From: CAVSRC01 sp963732845
Lineage (GTDB): Bacteria > Pseudomonadota > Alphaproteobacteria > Rhizobiales > Kaistiaceae
Assembly: GCA_963732845.1 (NCBI GenBank)
Contig: CAVTBE010000015.1
Coordinates: 62,001 to 126,000, forward strand
Reading direction: 5' to 3'
DNA: 64,000 bases
The first letter of the stretch is position 1. Every line of letters starts with the position of its first letter. This document shows, in pieces, positions 52,377 through 62,402 of this stretch. A program made the translations under genes and the position numbers. The notes under the pieces are model-generated. The model did not search any database. It worked only from the letters and a program-made list of their open reading frames with translations, and was not told the origin of the DNA.

Positions 52377-55300
52377 CGCCGATCTCCTCCAGCGCCGCGG
52401 CATAGCGGCGGAAGTCGAAGGCGCGCACGTGCCGACGCATCTCGGCGACGAAGGCCCGGTTGCGTTCTTGCGTCTCGAGCTGGTCGAGCTTGCTCTCGAT
52501 GCCGCGCACATAGCCGATGCGGCCGAGGCGCTTGAGTTCGGCGACGTGCTCCGCGCCGGGCGAGACCAGCGCCGCCGCCGCCGCCGCCGTGCCGTTGACG
52601 CCATTGACCCTTGCCGGCAGCTCATCCTGCCAGTCGAGGCCGATGAGGTCGGCGATGCGGTCGAGCAGGCGCTGCACCTCGAACGGCTTCACCATCACCG
52701 CGTCGTGGGCGTCCTCCTCCGACGGCGGCGGCGGGCTCTCGCCGACATTGGCCGAGAGCATCAGGATGGCGCCGGTGTGGCCCTTGTCGCGCAGCACCTT
52801 GGCGAGGTCCCAGCCGTTGATGCCGGGCATCGAGATATCGAGGATGAAGAGGTCCGGCTTCAGTTCGCTGGTCAGCGCCAGGCATTCGGCGCCGTCATGC
52901 GCCGCCAGCACCGCGAAGCCGAGCGGCGCGAGGATCTGGCGGACGAGGTCGCGCTGGTCGGGGTCGTCGTCGACGACGAGCACCGAGCGCCGGGCGCCGG
53001 CATAGCCGGCGATGCGCCGGCGTGGCGCCGCCGCCGGGCGCCGTCGGGCGATCGCGGAGAGCATCAGGCGGATATTGAAGGTGCTGCCCTTGCCGGGCTT
53101 GCTGCTGACGGTGACGTCGCCGCCCATGAGGCTCACCAGCATCTTGACGATGGTCAGCCCCAGGCCGGTGCCGGGCACCAGCCGGGTGCGTTCCGCATTG
53201 CCGCGCTCGAAGGGCTCGAAGATCTTGGGCAGGTCTTCCGCCGCGATGCCGACGCCGGTGTCCGCGATGGTCAGCGTCGCCACCTGGCTGCGGAACGAGA
53301 CGGTCAGCGCAACACGGCCGCTCTCGGTGAACTTGATGGCGTTGGAGAACAGGTTGACCAGGATCTGGCGCAGCCGCTTGCCGTCGGTCGAGACCACCTC
53401 CGGCATGGTGTCGGGCCGGACATAGTGGAAGGCGAGGCCCTTGGCCTCGGCCTGCGGCCGGAACATCTCGACGATGTCGGTGAGGAACTCGTCGAGGTGG
53501 ATCTCGTTGCGCTGCAGCTGCAGGCGGCCGGTCTCGATCTTGGAGATTTCGAGCAGGCCGTCGATGAGGCCGGAGAGGTGCTCGGCGCTGCGCCGGATGA
53601 CGTGGATGCGGCCCTTCTGCTCGGGCGGTATGGCGGCGTCGCGTTCGAGGATCTGGGTGTAGCCGAAGACCGAGTTGAGCGGCGTGCGCAGCTCGTGGCT
53701 CAAGCCCACCAGATAGCGGCTCTTGGCGAGGTTGGCCGCCTCGGCCACCTCCTTGGCCTTCTGCAGCGCCGCGTCGGTGCGGCTGTGCGCCTCGATCTCG
53801 CGCAGCAGCAGGGCGATCTGGCGTGCCGATTCCTCCTGCGCCACGTGCCGGCTCTCATGCGCCAGAACCAGGAACCAGGCGAGGATGCCGGCAACGATCA
53901 ACAGGATGAAGAAGGCCGCCCACAGCGAGCGCGCGACCGTGTCGGAATAGGCGGGTGCCGCCGTCGTCACCTGGAAATAGACCAGATACAGGGCGGCGCT
54001 GACCAGCACCATGAAGGCGGTGAGCAGGCCGAAGAACTGCACGATGCGCGGGCTGATGCGCTCCGTCAGCGCCGCCGGCAGCAGCGCTGCGACCACGGCG
54101 GCCGCCTGCGCCGGCAGCCGCGCCTTTGGCTTGCACAGGTCGTTGCAGCGGGCGTCGAGCGAGCAGCACAGCGAACAGATCGGCCCCGAATAGGCCGGGC
54201 AATAGGCAGTGTCCTCGGGTTCGAAGTCGTGCTCGCACACCGTACAGGTGAGCACCGTGCGCTCGTGCCAGTTCGCCCGCGGCTTGCGCGCCAGGTAGAA
54301 CTTGCCCTTGGTCGCCCAGGCGATCGCCGGCGCGGCGATGAACGGCACCACCATGGCGATGAAGACGGCCAGCGCCTTGGCCGTGGCGCCGAAGGCGCCG
54401 GTCGCCGAGGTCAGCGCCAGCGCCGCCGAGATGCCCATGGAGCCGACGCCGACCGGGTTGATGTCGAAGAGGTGCGCCCGCTTGAACTCGATGCCCGGCG
54501 GCGACAGGCCGAGGCGCTTGTTGATGGTGAGATCGGCGACGATCGAGCCGAGCCACGCCACCGCGACGATGGAGAACAGGCCGAGGATGATCTCCAGCGC
54601 CGTGTAGATGCCGATCTCCATCAGCACCAGCGCGATGGCGACGTTGAAGACCAGCCAGACGACGCGGCCGGGATGGCTGTGGGTCAGCCGCGAGAAGAAG
54701 TTCGACCAGGCCAGCGACCCGGCATAGGCGTTCATGACATTGATCTTGAGCTGCGACACCACCACGAAGGCGGCGGTGAGCAGCAGCACGAAATCCTGCC
54801 ACGGGATGACGTAGCCGAAGGCGACCCGGTACATCTGCGCCGGCTCGGCGGCGTGCTCCACCGGCACCCCGTGGCTGAGCGCCAGCACCGCTAGGAACGA
54901 GCCGAAGAGGAGCTTGGGCGCCCCCAGTATCACCCAGCCGGGACCGGCGAGCAGCGCGCCGATGTGCCATTTCTTGCCCGATCCCTGGGCGGGGAGGAAG
55001 CGCAGGACGTCCACCTGCTCGCCGATCTGCGGCATCAGCGCCAGGATGACGGAAGCCGCGGCGCCGAACTTCAACAGGTTGAAACCGGCATCGCCGCCGC
55101 CGAGGCCGGGGAAATTGCGCCAGATCTCGAAGCTCCCCCAGTCCTGCCAGGCGATGAAGCCGACCGGCAGGATGTTGAGCCCGATCCATAGCGGCTGGGT
55201 GACGATCTGGAAGCGGCTGATGCGCGTCATGCCGTGGGTGACCAGCGGAATCACCGCGACCGCGCTGATGACGTAGCCGATGGCGAGCGGAATGCCGAAG

Positions 55301-55731
55301 CACACCTCCAGCGCCGTCGACATGATCGAGGCTTCGATGGCGAAGAGGATGAAGGTGAAGGTGGCGTAGATCAGCGAGGTGACGGTCGAGCCGATATAGC
55401 CGAAGCCGGCGCCGCGGGTGAGCAGGTCGATATCGACGCCGTAGCGCGAGGCATAGCGCGCCACCGGCAGGCCGGTGAGGAACAGCAGGACGCCGGCGAC
55501 GATGGTCGCGGCGATGGTGTTGGTGGCGCCGTAGGAGAGCGTGATCGAGCCGCCGATCGCCTCCAGCGCCAGGAAGGAGATGGCGCCGATGGCCGTCTGC
55601 GCGACGCGCGGCGTCGACCAGCGCCGCGCGCTCTTGGCGGTGAAGCGCAGCGCATAGTCTTCCAGCGTCTGGTTGGCGACCCAGCGGTTGTATTCCCGAC
55701 GGACCGGCAGGATTCGCTGTCGCCCCGCCAT
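52369..55731 (-). CDS. NCS1-type transporter / hybrid sensor histidine kinase / receiver fusion
   Basis: 1120 residues from ATG 55731 (GGGGGAA upstream). Residues 1 to about 480 form a cytosine/purine/hydantoin permease-like membrane domain (about 12 helices; ALEAIGGSITLSYGATNTIAA). Then a cysteine-rich, probably zinc-binding segment (CTVCEHDFEPEDTAYCP, CSLCCSLDARCNDLC), two more helices, a kinase with His679 in SHELRTPLNSVFGYTQIL, N-box LFSNAIKFTESG and GTGLGLTI, and a C-terminal receiver with Asp965 in LFILDISMPG. Divergent from urtA. It probably senses a nitrogen-rich small molecule, perhaps urea, allantoin or a pyrimidine; this is inference from position and fold. Confidence 0.88.
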
Positions 55732-55942
55732 TTTTCCCCCGCCCAAAAAATCGCCGGACGCTACCGGCTATTGCTGCCCGTTTGCGATGCAAGATGCGCG
55801 CCGACGCCCGCCGAAAGGGCAGAACCGCATGGGATTTTGCGGGGGTGAGCCGGGCCGGGCGGCCCGGCCTACGTCAATCGACGTATATGCTGGCTTGCAC
55901 GAACTGTCCGAAGGTCCAGGCGACGACCAAACGGGCGAGCGC

Positions 55943-55959
55943 TGGCATGCCCGGTGCAT
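55943..55959 (+). promoter_or_regulatory. sigma-54 (RpoN)-type promoter candidate for urtA
   Basis: TGGCATGCCCGGTGCAT matches TGGCAC-N5-TTGCA with the invariant GG and GC exactly ten bases apart. A start at about 55969 would leave an 85-base leader before urtA, which has GAGGAG just upstream. RpoN control fits a nitrogen-scavenging urea importer. No clear NtrC site was found nearby. The rest of 55732-56054 shows nothing else recognisable. Confidence 0.55.
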
Positions 55960-56054
55960 GTTGGGGGTTCAGCCAGGGGGCGGTCGTCACGCAACACGCC
56001 GAACCAACACGCGTCCTGCCCTCCCGCAGGCGACGTCAAGAGGAGAGTTCACGC

Positions 56055-57353
56055 ATGTTCAAATCGACGGGCCGGTTCCTCGGCTCACTGGCGCTGGCGG
56101 CCGCGATAGCACTGCCGCTCGCCACGTCGGCTCGGGCCGCCGACGACACCATCAAGGTCGGCATCCTGCATTCCCTGTCGGGCACCATGGCGATTTCGGA
56201 GACCACGCTGAAAGACGTCATGCTGATGCTCATCGACGAGCAGAACAAGAAGGGCGGTCTGCTCGGCAAGAAGCTCGAGCCGGTCGTCGTCGATCCGGCG
56301 TCCAACTGGCCGCTGTTCGCCGAGAAGGCGCGCGAGCTGATCAGCCAGGACAAGGTCGCCGTCGTCTTCGGCTGCTGGACCTCGGTCAGCCGCAAGTCGG
56401 TTCTGCCGGTGTTCAAGGAGCTCAATTCGATCCTCTTCTATCCGGTGCAGTACGAGGGCGAGGAGAGCGAGCGCAACGTGTTCTACACCGGCGCCGCGCC
56501 GAACCAGCAGGCGATCCCCGCCGTCGACTACCTGATGAGCGAGGACGGCGGTGCGGTGAAGCGCTGGGTGCTGGAAGGCACCGACTACGTCTATCCGCGC
56601 ACCACCAACAAGATCCTCGAGGCCTACCTGAAGTCCAAGGGCGTCGCGGACGAAGACATCATGATCAACTACACGCCGTTCGGCTTCTCCGACTGGCAGA
56701 CCGAGGTGTCCAAGATCAAGGCCTTCGGCTCGGCCGGCAAGAAGACCGCGGTGGTCTCGACCATCAACGGCGACGCCAACGTTCCTTTCTACAAGGAGCT
56801 CGGCAATCAGGGCATCGAAGCGACCAACATTCCGGTCGTTGCCTTCTCGGTCGGTGAAGAAGAACTCGCCGGCCTCGACACGGCGCCGCTGGTCGGCCAC
56901 CTGGCTGCCTGGAACTACTTCGAGTCGATCGACACGCCCGAGAACAAGGCATTCATCGATTCGTGGCACAAGTTCATCGGCAACGACAAGCGCACCACCA
57001 ACGACCCGATGGAAGCCCACTACATCGGCTTCAACATGTGGGTGAAGGCGGTCGAGAAGGCCGGCACCACCGATGCAGACGCGGTCATCGCGGCGCTGCC
57101 CGGCACCGAAGCGCCGAACCTGACCGGCGGCATGTCGACGATGCTGCCCAACCATCACATCACCAAGCCGGTCTATATCGGCGAGATCCGTGATGACGGC
57201 CAGTTCGACGTCGTGTGGCAGACCAAGGGCCTCGTCCCCGGCGACGCCTGGTCCGACTACCTGCCGGGCTCCAAGGACCTCAAGTCCGACTGGGTGACGC
57301 TGAAGTGCGGCAACTACAACACGGTCACCAAGACCTGCGGCGGCAGCAGCTAG
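56055..57353 (+). CDS. urtA: urea ABC transporter substrate-binding protein
   Basis: 432 residues from ATG 56055. Signal peptide LGSLALAAAIALPLATSARA, then a type I binding fold with UrtA hallmarks: VGILHSLSGTMAISETTLKD, VVVDPASNWPLFAEKA, VFGCWTSVSRKSVLPVF, FYPVQYEGEE and the C-terminal KTCGG. It binds urea or short amides in the periplasm. First gene of urtABCDE, with a hairpin separating it from urtB. Confidence 0.95.
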   Translation: MFKSTGRFLGSLALAAAIALPLATSARAADDTIKVGILHSLSGTMAISETTLKDVMLMLIDEQNKKGGLLGKKLEPVVVDPASNWPLFAEKARELISQDKVAVVFGCWTSVSRKSVLPVFKELNSILFYPVQYEGEESERNVFYTGAAPNQQAIPAVDYLMSEDGGAVKRWVLEGTDYVYPRTTNKILEAYLKSKGVADEDIMINYTPFGFSDWQTEVSKIKAFGSAGKKTAVVSTINGDANVPFYKELGNQGIEATNIPVVAFSVGEEELAGLDTAPLVGHLAAWNYFESIDTPENKAFIDSWHKFIGNDKRTTNDPMEAHYIGFNMWVKAVEKAGTTDADAVIAALPGTEAPNLTGGMSTMLPNHHITKPVYIGEIRDDGQFDVVWQTKGLVPGDAWSDYLPGSKDLKSDWVTLKCGNYNTVTKTCGGSS

Positions 57354-57374
57354 ACGGCTGACGCATCCTGACCT

Positions 57375-57406
57375 CGGGTGGGGCGGTCTCCCGGCCGCCT
57401 CACCCG
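57375..57406 (+). promoter_or_regulatory. intercistronic hairpin between urtA and urtB
   Basis: CGGGTGGGGCGG and CCGCCTCACCCG pair over 12 bp with one G-U pair, loop TCTCCCGG, and no T-run. Such a hairpin after a binding-protein gene often protects the upstream message and raises binding-protein yield over the permease. Confidence 0.55.
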
Positions 57407-57439
57407 GACCCGGACCCTGCCCGGACCCTGGAAGACAAG

Positions 57440-59041
57440 ATGCTCATGCTCCGCCGCCTCCTGCCGCTGCTCTTCACGGTCCTCGTGTTTCTCCTGCCGG
57501 CTACCGCCACGCGCGCCGGCGCTCTCGACGACGCGCTGGCCAAGTTCGCCGGCGGCGGCTACTCCGACACCGCCGATGCGATCGATGCCGTGGCCGCCAG
57601 CGGCGACGAGCGGGCGCTCGACGTCATCCTGGCGCTCAAGGACGGCAAGCTCTATTTCGCGCCCGACGGCAAGGCCTACATCGAGGCCGGCTCGGGCTAT
57701 CTCGATGCCGCCACCGGCGGCGCCGTTTCCGGCGCGCCCGACGGCATCAAGAAGGTGCGGGTCAACAACCGCATTCGCAACGCCATCGCCGCCGCGCTCG
57801 GCCAGCTGCAAATGATGTCCGCCGATCCGGCGAAACGGCTGGCAGCGGCGGAGGCCATATTCAGGGAACGCGACGCCTCCGCCCTGCCGGCGCTGGAAAA
57901 GGCGATCGCCGCCGAGAAGGACCCGGACGTCAGGCGCGTGCAGGAACAGGCGCGCGCCGCCGTCATCCTCACCATGGGCGGGACCAGCGAGGCCGACAGG
58001 CTGGCGGCGGTGGGCGTCATCCGCGACCGCGGCGACCAGGACGCGCTGGCGCTGCTTCAGAGCCTGCCGCCGGACACGCCCGCGGCGGTGCTCGCGGCGG
58101 CCGACAAGGCGATCAGTGTCATCAAGGGCTCGCTGGCGCTGTGGGACGTCATGCAGAACCTCTGGTACGGCCTGTCGCTGGGCTCGGTCCTGCTGCTCGC
58201 CGCCATCGGGCTGGCCATCACCTTCGGCGTGATGGGCGTCATCAACATGGCCCATGGCGAGATGGTCATGCTCGGCGCCTACACCACCTTCGTCGTGCAG
58301 GAGATCATCCGCGTCAACGCGCCGTGGCTGTTCGACTGGTCGCTGGCGATCGCCCTGCCGCTCGCCTTCCTCGTCGCCGGTCTCGTCGGCGTCGCCATCG
58401 AGCGCGGCATCATCCGCTTCCTCTACGGCCGGCCGCTGGAAACGCTGCTCGCCACCTGGGGCCTGTCGCTGATCCTGCAGCAGGCGGTGCGCACCATCTT
58501 CGGGCCCAACAACCGCCAGGTCGGCAATCCGAGCTGGATGTCGGGCGCTACCGACATCGGCAACCTGACCATCACCTACAACCGCTTCTGGATCATCATC
58601 TTCGCCGTCGGCGTCTTCGTCCTGCTGCTCATGGTGCTGCGCTTCACCACCTTCGGCCTGCAGATGCGCGCCGTCACCCAGAACCGCGCCATGGCCTCGG
58701 CCATGGGCATCCGCACGCCCTGGGTCGATGCGCTGACCTTCGGCCTCGGCTCCGGCATCGCCGGCATTGCCGGCGTGGCCCTGTCGCAGATCGACAATGT
58801 CAGCCCCAACCTCGGCCAGAGCTACATCATCGATAGCTTCATGGTCGTCGTCTTCGGCGGCGTCGGCAATCTGTGGGGCACGCTGGTCGGCGCCTTCTCG
58901 CTCGGCATCGCCAACAAGTTCCTCGAGCCCTATGCCGGCGCCGTGCTCGGCAAGATCGCCATTCTCGTCTTCATCATCCTGTTCATCCAGCGGCGCCCGC
59001 GCGGCCTGTTCGCGCTCAAGGGCCGGGCGGTGGAAGCATGA
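57440..59041 (+). CDS. urtB: urea ABC transporter permease UrtB
   Basis: 533 residues. The N-terminal signal-like helix and about 220 periplasmic residues (HEAT-like, ALDDALAKFAGGGYSDTADAI) are characteristic of UrtB. The LivH-like permease follows (NLWYGLSLGSVLLLAAIGLAITFGVMGVINMAHGEM, in parts) with coupling loop RAVTQNRAMASAMGI. The last ATGA overlaps urtC. Confidence 0.95.
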   Translation: MLMLRRLLPLLFTVLVFLLPATATRAGALDDALAKFAGGGYSDTADAIDAVAASGDERALDVILALKDGKLYFAPDGKAYIEAGSGYLDAATGGAVSGAPDGIKKVRVNNRIRNAIAAALGQLQMMSADPAKRLAAAEAIFRERDASALPALEKAIAAEKDPDVRRVQEQARAAVILTMGGTSEADRLAAVGVIRDRGDQDALALLQSLPPDTPAAVLAAADKAISVIKGSLALWDVMQNLWYGLSLGSVLLLAAIGLAITFGVMGVINMAHGEMVMLGAYTTFVVQEIIRVNAPWLFDWSLAIALPLAFLVAGLVGVAIERGIIRFLYGRPLETLLATWGLSLILQQAVRTIFGPNNRQVGNPSWMSGATDIGNLTITYNRFWIIIFAVGVFVLLLMVLRFTTFGLQMRAVTQNRAMASAMGIRTPWVDALTFGLGSGIAGIAGVALSQIDNVSPNLGQSYIIDSFMVVVFGGVGNLWGTLVGAFSLGIANKFLEPYAGAVLGKIAILVFIILFIQRRPRGLFALKGRAVEA

Positions 59042-60225
59042 TCGGCCGGTTTCTCACAGGCGGCATCGACCGCACCGCGCTTGTCGTCCTGGCGCTGATC
59101 GTCGGCTTCGGCGCGCTCATCCCGGCGCTCAACCTGCTCACCCCGGACGGCAGCGCCCTGCATGTGCCCAACTATCTCGTGCCGCTCATCGGCAAGTACC
59201 TGACCTACGGCCTGCTGGCGCTCGCCGTCGGCCTCATCTGGGGCTATGCCGGCATCCTGTCGCTCGGCCACGGCGCCTTCTTCGCGCTCGGCGGCTACGC
59301 CATGGGCATGTACCTGATGCGCCAGATCGGCACGCGCGGCGTCTATGCCGATCCGGTCCTGCCCGACTTCATGGTCTTCCTCAACTGGAAGCACCTGCCC
59401 TGGTACTGGTACGGCTTCGACATGTTCTGGTTCGCGGCGCTGATGGTGCTCGTCGTGCCCGGCCTGCTCGCCTACGTCTTCGGCTGGTTCGCCTTCCGCA
59501 GCCGCGTCACCGGCGTCTATCTGTCGATCATCACCCAGGCGATGACCTATGCCCTGCTGCTCGCCTTCTTCCGCAACGACATGGGCTTCGGCGGCAATAA
59601 CGGCCTCACCGACTTCAAGGACATCCTTGGCTTCAACATCCAGGCCGATACCACCCGCGGCGCGCTGTTCTTTGCCTCGGCGCTGGCGCTTGCCATCGGC
59701 TATCTGATCGCGCGCGCCGTCGTCGCCTCGAAATTCGGCAAGGTGCTGGTCGCCGTGCGCGATGCCGAGAGCCGCACGCGCTTCCTCGGCTACCGCGTCG
59801 AGAAGTACAAGCTGGTCGTCTGGGTGCTGTCGGCGTGCATGGCTGGCGTCGCCGGCGCCCTCTACGTGCCGCAGGTCGGCATCATCAATCCGGGCGAATT
59901 CGCGCCGGCCAACTCCATCGAGGTGGTCATCTGGTGCGCCGTCGGCGGCCGCGGCACGCTGATCGGGCCGATCGTCGGCGCGCTTGCCGTCAACTTCGCC
60001 AAGACCTGGTTCACCTCAGGCGTCTTTGCCCCCTACTGGCTGTTTGCGTTGGGCGGCCTCTTCATCGCGGTCACCCTGTTCCTGCCAAAGGGCATTGTCG
60101 GCACGATCATGGGCTGGACGACCCGCGATCGCCACGCACCCCCGCCGGCGGCCGAGGTGCCGGCGCCCAATCCCCCGCCGACCACCGACATGGTGGAAGA
60201 CACCGTGACCAATCCGGCGGAGTGA
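59038..60225 (+). CDS. urtC: urea ABC transporter permease UrtC
   Basis: 395 residues from ATG 59038, overlapping urtB by four bases. LivM-like: YGLLALAVGLIWGYAGILSLGHGAFFALGGY (in parts), RSRVTGVYLSIITQAMTYAL, FRNDMGFGGNNGLTDF (a UrtC hallmark) and coupling loop VRDAESRTRFLGYRVEKYK. The last 30 residues are a Pro-rich tail. Confidence 0.95.
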   Translation: MIGRFLTGGIDRTALVVLALIVGFGALIPALNLLTPDGSALHVPNYLVPLIGKYLTYGLLALAVGLIWGYAGILSLGHGAFFALGGYAMGMYLMRQIGTRGVYADPVLPDFMVFLNWKHLPWYWYGFDMFWFAALMVLVVPGLLAYVFGWFAFRSRVTGVYLSIITQAMTYALLLAFFRNDMGFGGNNGLTDFKDILGFNIQADTTRGALFFASALALAIGYLIARAVVASKFGKVLVAVRDAESRTRFLGYRVEKYKLVVWVLSACMAGVAGALYVPQVGIINPGEFAPANSIEVVIWCAVGGRGTLIGPIVGALAVNFAKTWFTSGVFAPYWLFALGGLFIAVTLFLPKGIVGTIMGWTTRDRHAPPPAAEVPAPNPPPTTDMVEDTVTNPAE

Positions 60226-60230
60226 GGGAA

Positions 60231-60983
60231 ATGAACGACAAGGCACAGAATTCGTTGCTCTATCTCGACGGCGTCACCGTCTCCTTCGACGGCTTCAAGG
60301 CGCTGAACGAGCTGTCGCTGATCATCGAGCCGGGCGAGATGCGCGCCATCATCGGCCCCAACGGTGCCGGCAAGACGACCATGATGGATGTCGTCACCGG
60401 CAAGACGCGCCCCGATGCCGGCGACGTCTATTTCGACGGCAATGTCGATCTCACGCGCCTCGACGAGGCCGCCATCGCCACGCTCGGCATCGGCCGCAAG
60501 TTCCAGAAGCCGACCGTGTTCGAAAGCCACACGGTCACGGACAATCTCGACCTGGCGCTGGCCGGCGCCCGCGGGCCCGCGGCGGCGCTCTTCCGCGCCA
60601 CGCCGCCTTCGGCGGCCGAGCGCATCGAGGAGATCCTCGCCATCATCCGCCTGGGCGACCGCCGCGATGTGCTTGCCGCCTTTCTCAGCCACGGCCAGAA
60701 GCAGTGGCTGGAGATCGGCATGCTGCTGGCGCAGGAGCCCAAGCTGCTGCTCGTCGACGAGCCGGCGGCCGGCATGACCGACGCCGAGACCGAAACCACC
60801 GCCGACCTCCTGCGCGAGATCGCCAAGGAGAAATCGGTGATCGTGGTCGAGCACGACATGGTTTTCGTGCGCGCGCTCGGCGTCAAGGTGACGGTGCTGC
60901 ACGAGGGCTCGGTGCTCTCGCAGGGCACCCTCGACGAGGTGTCGGCCGATCCGCGCGTCGTCGAGGTCTATTTGGGGAGATGA
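60231..60983 (+). CDS. urtD: urea ABC transporter ATPase UrtD
   Basis: 250 residues from ATG 60231, with GAGGGAA upstream. Walker A GPNGAGKTTMMDVVTGKTRPD, UrtD-type GRKFQKPTVFESHTV, signature FLSHGQKQWLEIGM (a HGQ variant of SGG, usual for UrtD), Walker B LLLVDEPAAGMTDAE and H-loop IVVEHDMVFV. Separated from urtE by a 161-bp repeat element. Confidence 0.95.
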   Translation: MNDKAQNSLLYLDGVTVSFDGFKALNELSLIIEPGEMRAIIGPNGAGKTTMMDVVTGKTRPDAGDVYFDGNVDLTRLDEAAIATLGIGRKFQKPTVFESHTVTDNLDLALAGARGPAAALFRATPPSAAERIEEILAIIRLGDRRDVLAAFLSHGQKQWLEIGMLLAQEPKLLLVDEPAAGMTDAETETTADLLREIAKEKSVIVVEHDMVFVRALGVKVTVLHEGSVLSQGTLDEVSADPRVVEVYLGR

Positions 60984-61005
60984 GCGTGAACCGTCGTATC
61001 GAGCT

Positions 61006-61166
61006 CCCCCTCACCCTGTCCCTCTCCCACAAGGGGAGAGGGGACGATGTGGCGAGGCCGCGATCACGATCTCGGGCGGCATCGCGTTTTCAGGCGTCTC
61101 CATGGAGGCGTGGCGGTGCCTCTCGCGTTCCCTCTCCCCTTGTGGGAGAGGGACAGGGTGAGGGGG
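61006..61166. repeat. 37-bp perfect inverted repeat (MITE-like REP element) between urtD and urtE
   Basis: 61006-61042 and 61130-61166 are exact reverse complements over 37 bp, with an 87-bp spacer. Each arm contains CCCTCTCCC...GGGAGAGGG and GGGTGAGGGGG/CCCCCTCACCC. It ends seven bases before the urtE ATG, so the hairpin could occlude its ribosome binding site. No target-site duplication was obvious. Confidence 0.75.
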
Positions 61167-61173
61167 CCGCGCC

Positions 61174-61869
61174 ATGCTGAAGGCCACCAACGTCGATCTC
61201 TACTATGGCGCCGCCCAGGCGCTGCGCGGCGTGTCGTTCTCCGCCGAGGTCGGCAAGGTGTCGGCGCTGATGGGCCGCAACGGCGTCGGCAAGACCTCGT
61301 TCCTGCGCGCCATCATGGGCGAGCAGCCGATCGCCGGCGGCGAGATCGCCCTCGACGGCAAGCCGCTCGGCCGCATGGCGCCGCACGACCGCGCCCGTCT
61401 CGGCATCGCCTATGTTCCCCAGGGCCGCGAGATCTTTCCGCTGCTCACGGTGGAAGAGAACCTCAAGACCGGCTACGCCCAGCTCCCCAACAGCCAGCGC
61501 TCAATTCCGTCCGACGTGTTCGATCTCTTTCCCGTGCTCGCCGATATGCTGCGCCGGCGCGGCGGCGACCTCTCCGGCGGCCAGCAGCAGCAGCTTGCCA
61601 TCGGCCGCGCGCTGGTGACGCGGCCCAAGCTGCTCGTCCTCGACGAGCCGACCGAGGGCATCCAGCCCTCGATCATCAAGGATATCGGCCGCGCCATCGA
61701 GTGGCTGCGGACCAAGGGCGGCATGGCCATCCTGCTGGTCGAACAGTATTTCGACTTCGTCCACCAGCTCGCCGACACCTTCTCGGTCATGGACCGCGGC
61801 GAGATCATCCTCTCCGGCACGCGCGACGAGTTGGACCCCGACAAGGTCCGCCGGCATCTGACGGTCTAG
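61174..61869 (+). CDS. urtE: urea ABC transporter ATPase UrtE
   Basis: 231 residues. Walker A GRNGVGKTSFLRAIMGEQPI, IAYVPQGREIFPLLTVEENL, signature DLSGGQQQQLAIGRALV, Walker B LLVLDEPTEGIQPS and H-loop LLVEQYFDFV. Completes the importer. Its TAG stop lies in the palindrome CTAG shared with the stop codon of the convergent Ivy-like gene. Confidence 0.95.
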   Translation: MLKATNVDLYYGAAQALRGVSFSAEVGKVSALMGRNGVGKTSFLRAIMGEQPIAGGEIALDGKPLGRMAPHDRARLGIAYVPQGREIFPLLTVEENLKTGYAQLPNSQRSIPSDVFDLFPVLADMLRRRGGDLSGGQQQQLAIGRALVTRPKLLVLDEPTEGIQPSIIKDIGRAIEWLRTKGGMAILLVEQYFDFVHQLADTFSVMDRGEIILSGTRDELDPDKVRRHLTV

Positions 61870-62276
61870 TTGCTGGCCGCCTTTGCCTGAAGCGCGTCGG
61901 CCATCGCCTTGTCCGGACGGCCGAGCAGGCGGGTCTTGAAGCTGTCGCCGGCCGGCACTTCGAGCAGCCCCCACGCCGGCTCGCCGCCATTGGCGAAGAC
62001 GACGTAGAGCATGTTGCCCCAGCAGTCGTGCGGCTTGCACACGCTGGCCAGCACATAGTCGCCGCCGTTCACCTGGATGTCCTCGCTCGGCGTCGACACG
62101 CCGTCCATGGTTTTGGCGAACGACTTCACCCAGGCCGGCAGGTTCTTCTCGTGGGCGATCAGCGCATTGAAGCCCTTGCGGTAGCCCTGGATTTCCAGGA
62201 GTTCGAACAGATAGGGGCCGGCGAAGGCCGGCGTCACGAACGAGATGAGCAGCAAAGTCGCAAGGATGCGTCGCAT
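61866..62276 (-). CDS. Ivy-family (inhibitor of vertebrate lysozyme) protein
   Basis: 136 residues. Signal peptide RRILATLLLISFVTPAFA, then the Ivy fold with the inhibitory loop motif CKPHDCWGN (Cys-Lys-Pro-His-Asp-Cys), which plugs the lysozyme active site in characterised members. It acts in the periplasm against C-type lysozyme, or as a regulator of the cell's own lytic transglycosylases. Its last four bases overlap urtE. Confidence 0.85.
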   Translation of the reverse strand: MRRILATLLLISFVTPAFAGPYLFELLEIQGYRKGFNALIAHEKNLPAWVKSFAKTMDGVSTPSEDIQVNGGDYVLASVCKPHDCWGNMLYVVFANGGEPAWGLLEVPAGDSFKTRLLGRPDKAMADALQAKAASN

Positions 62277-62402
62277 CGTTCACTCCATTTTTCCGGGCGC
62301 CTGCCTTAGGCTAGAGCCTTTCCCGGCCAGATAGAACCATTCCGGCCGGACAATCGCAGGCCCTTCCATCCCATGATCGAACCGCATCGAGGCCGTCGCG
62401 CC

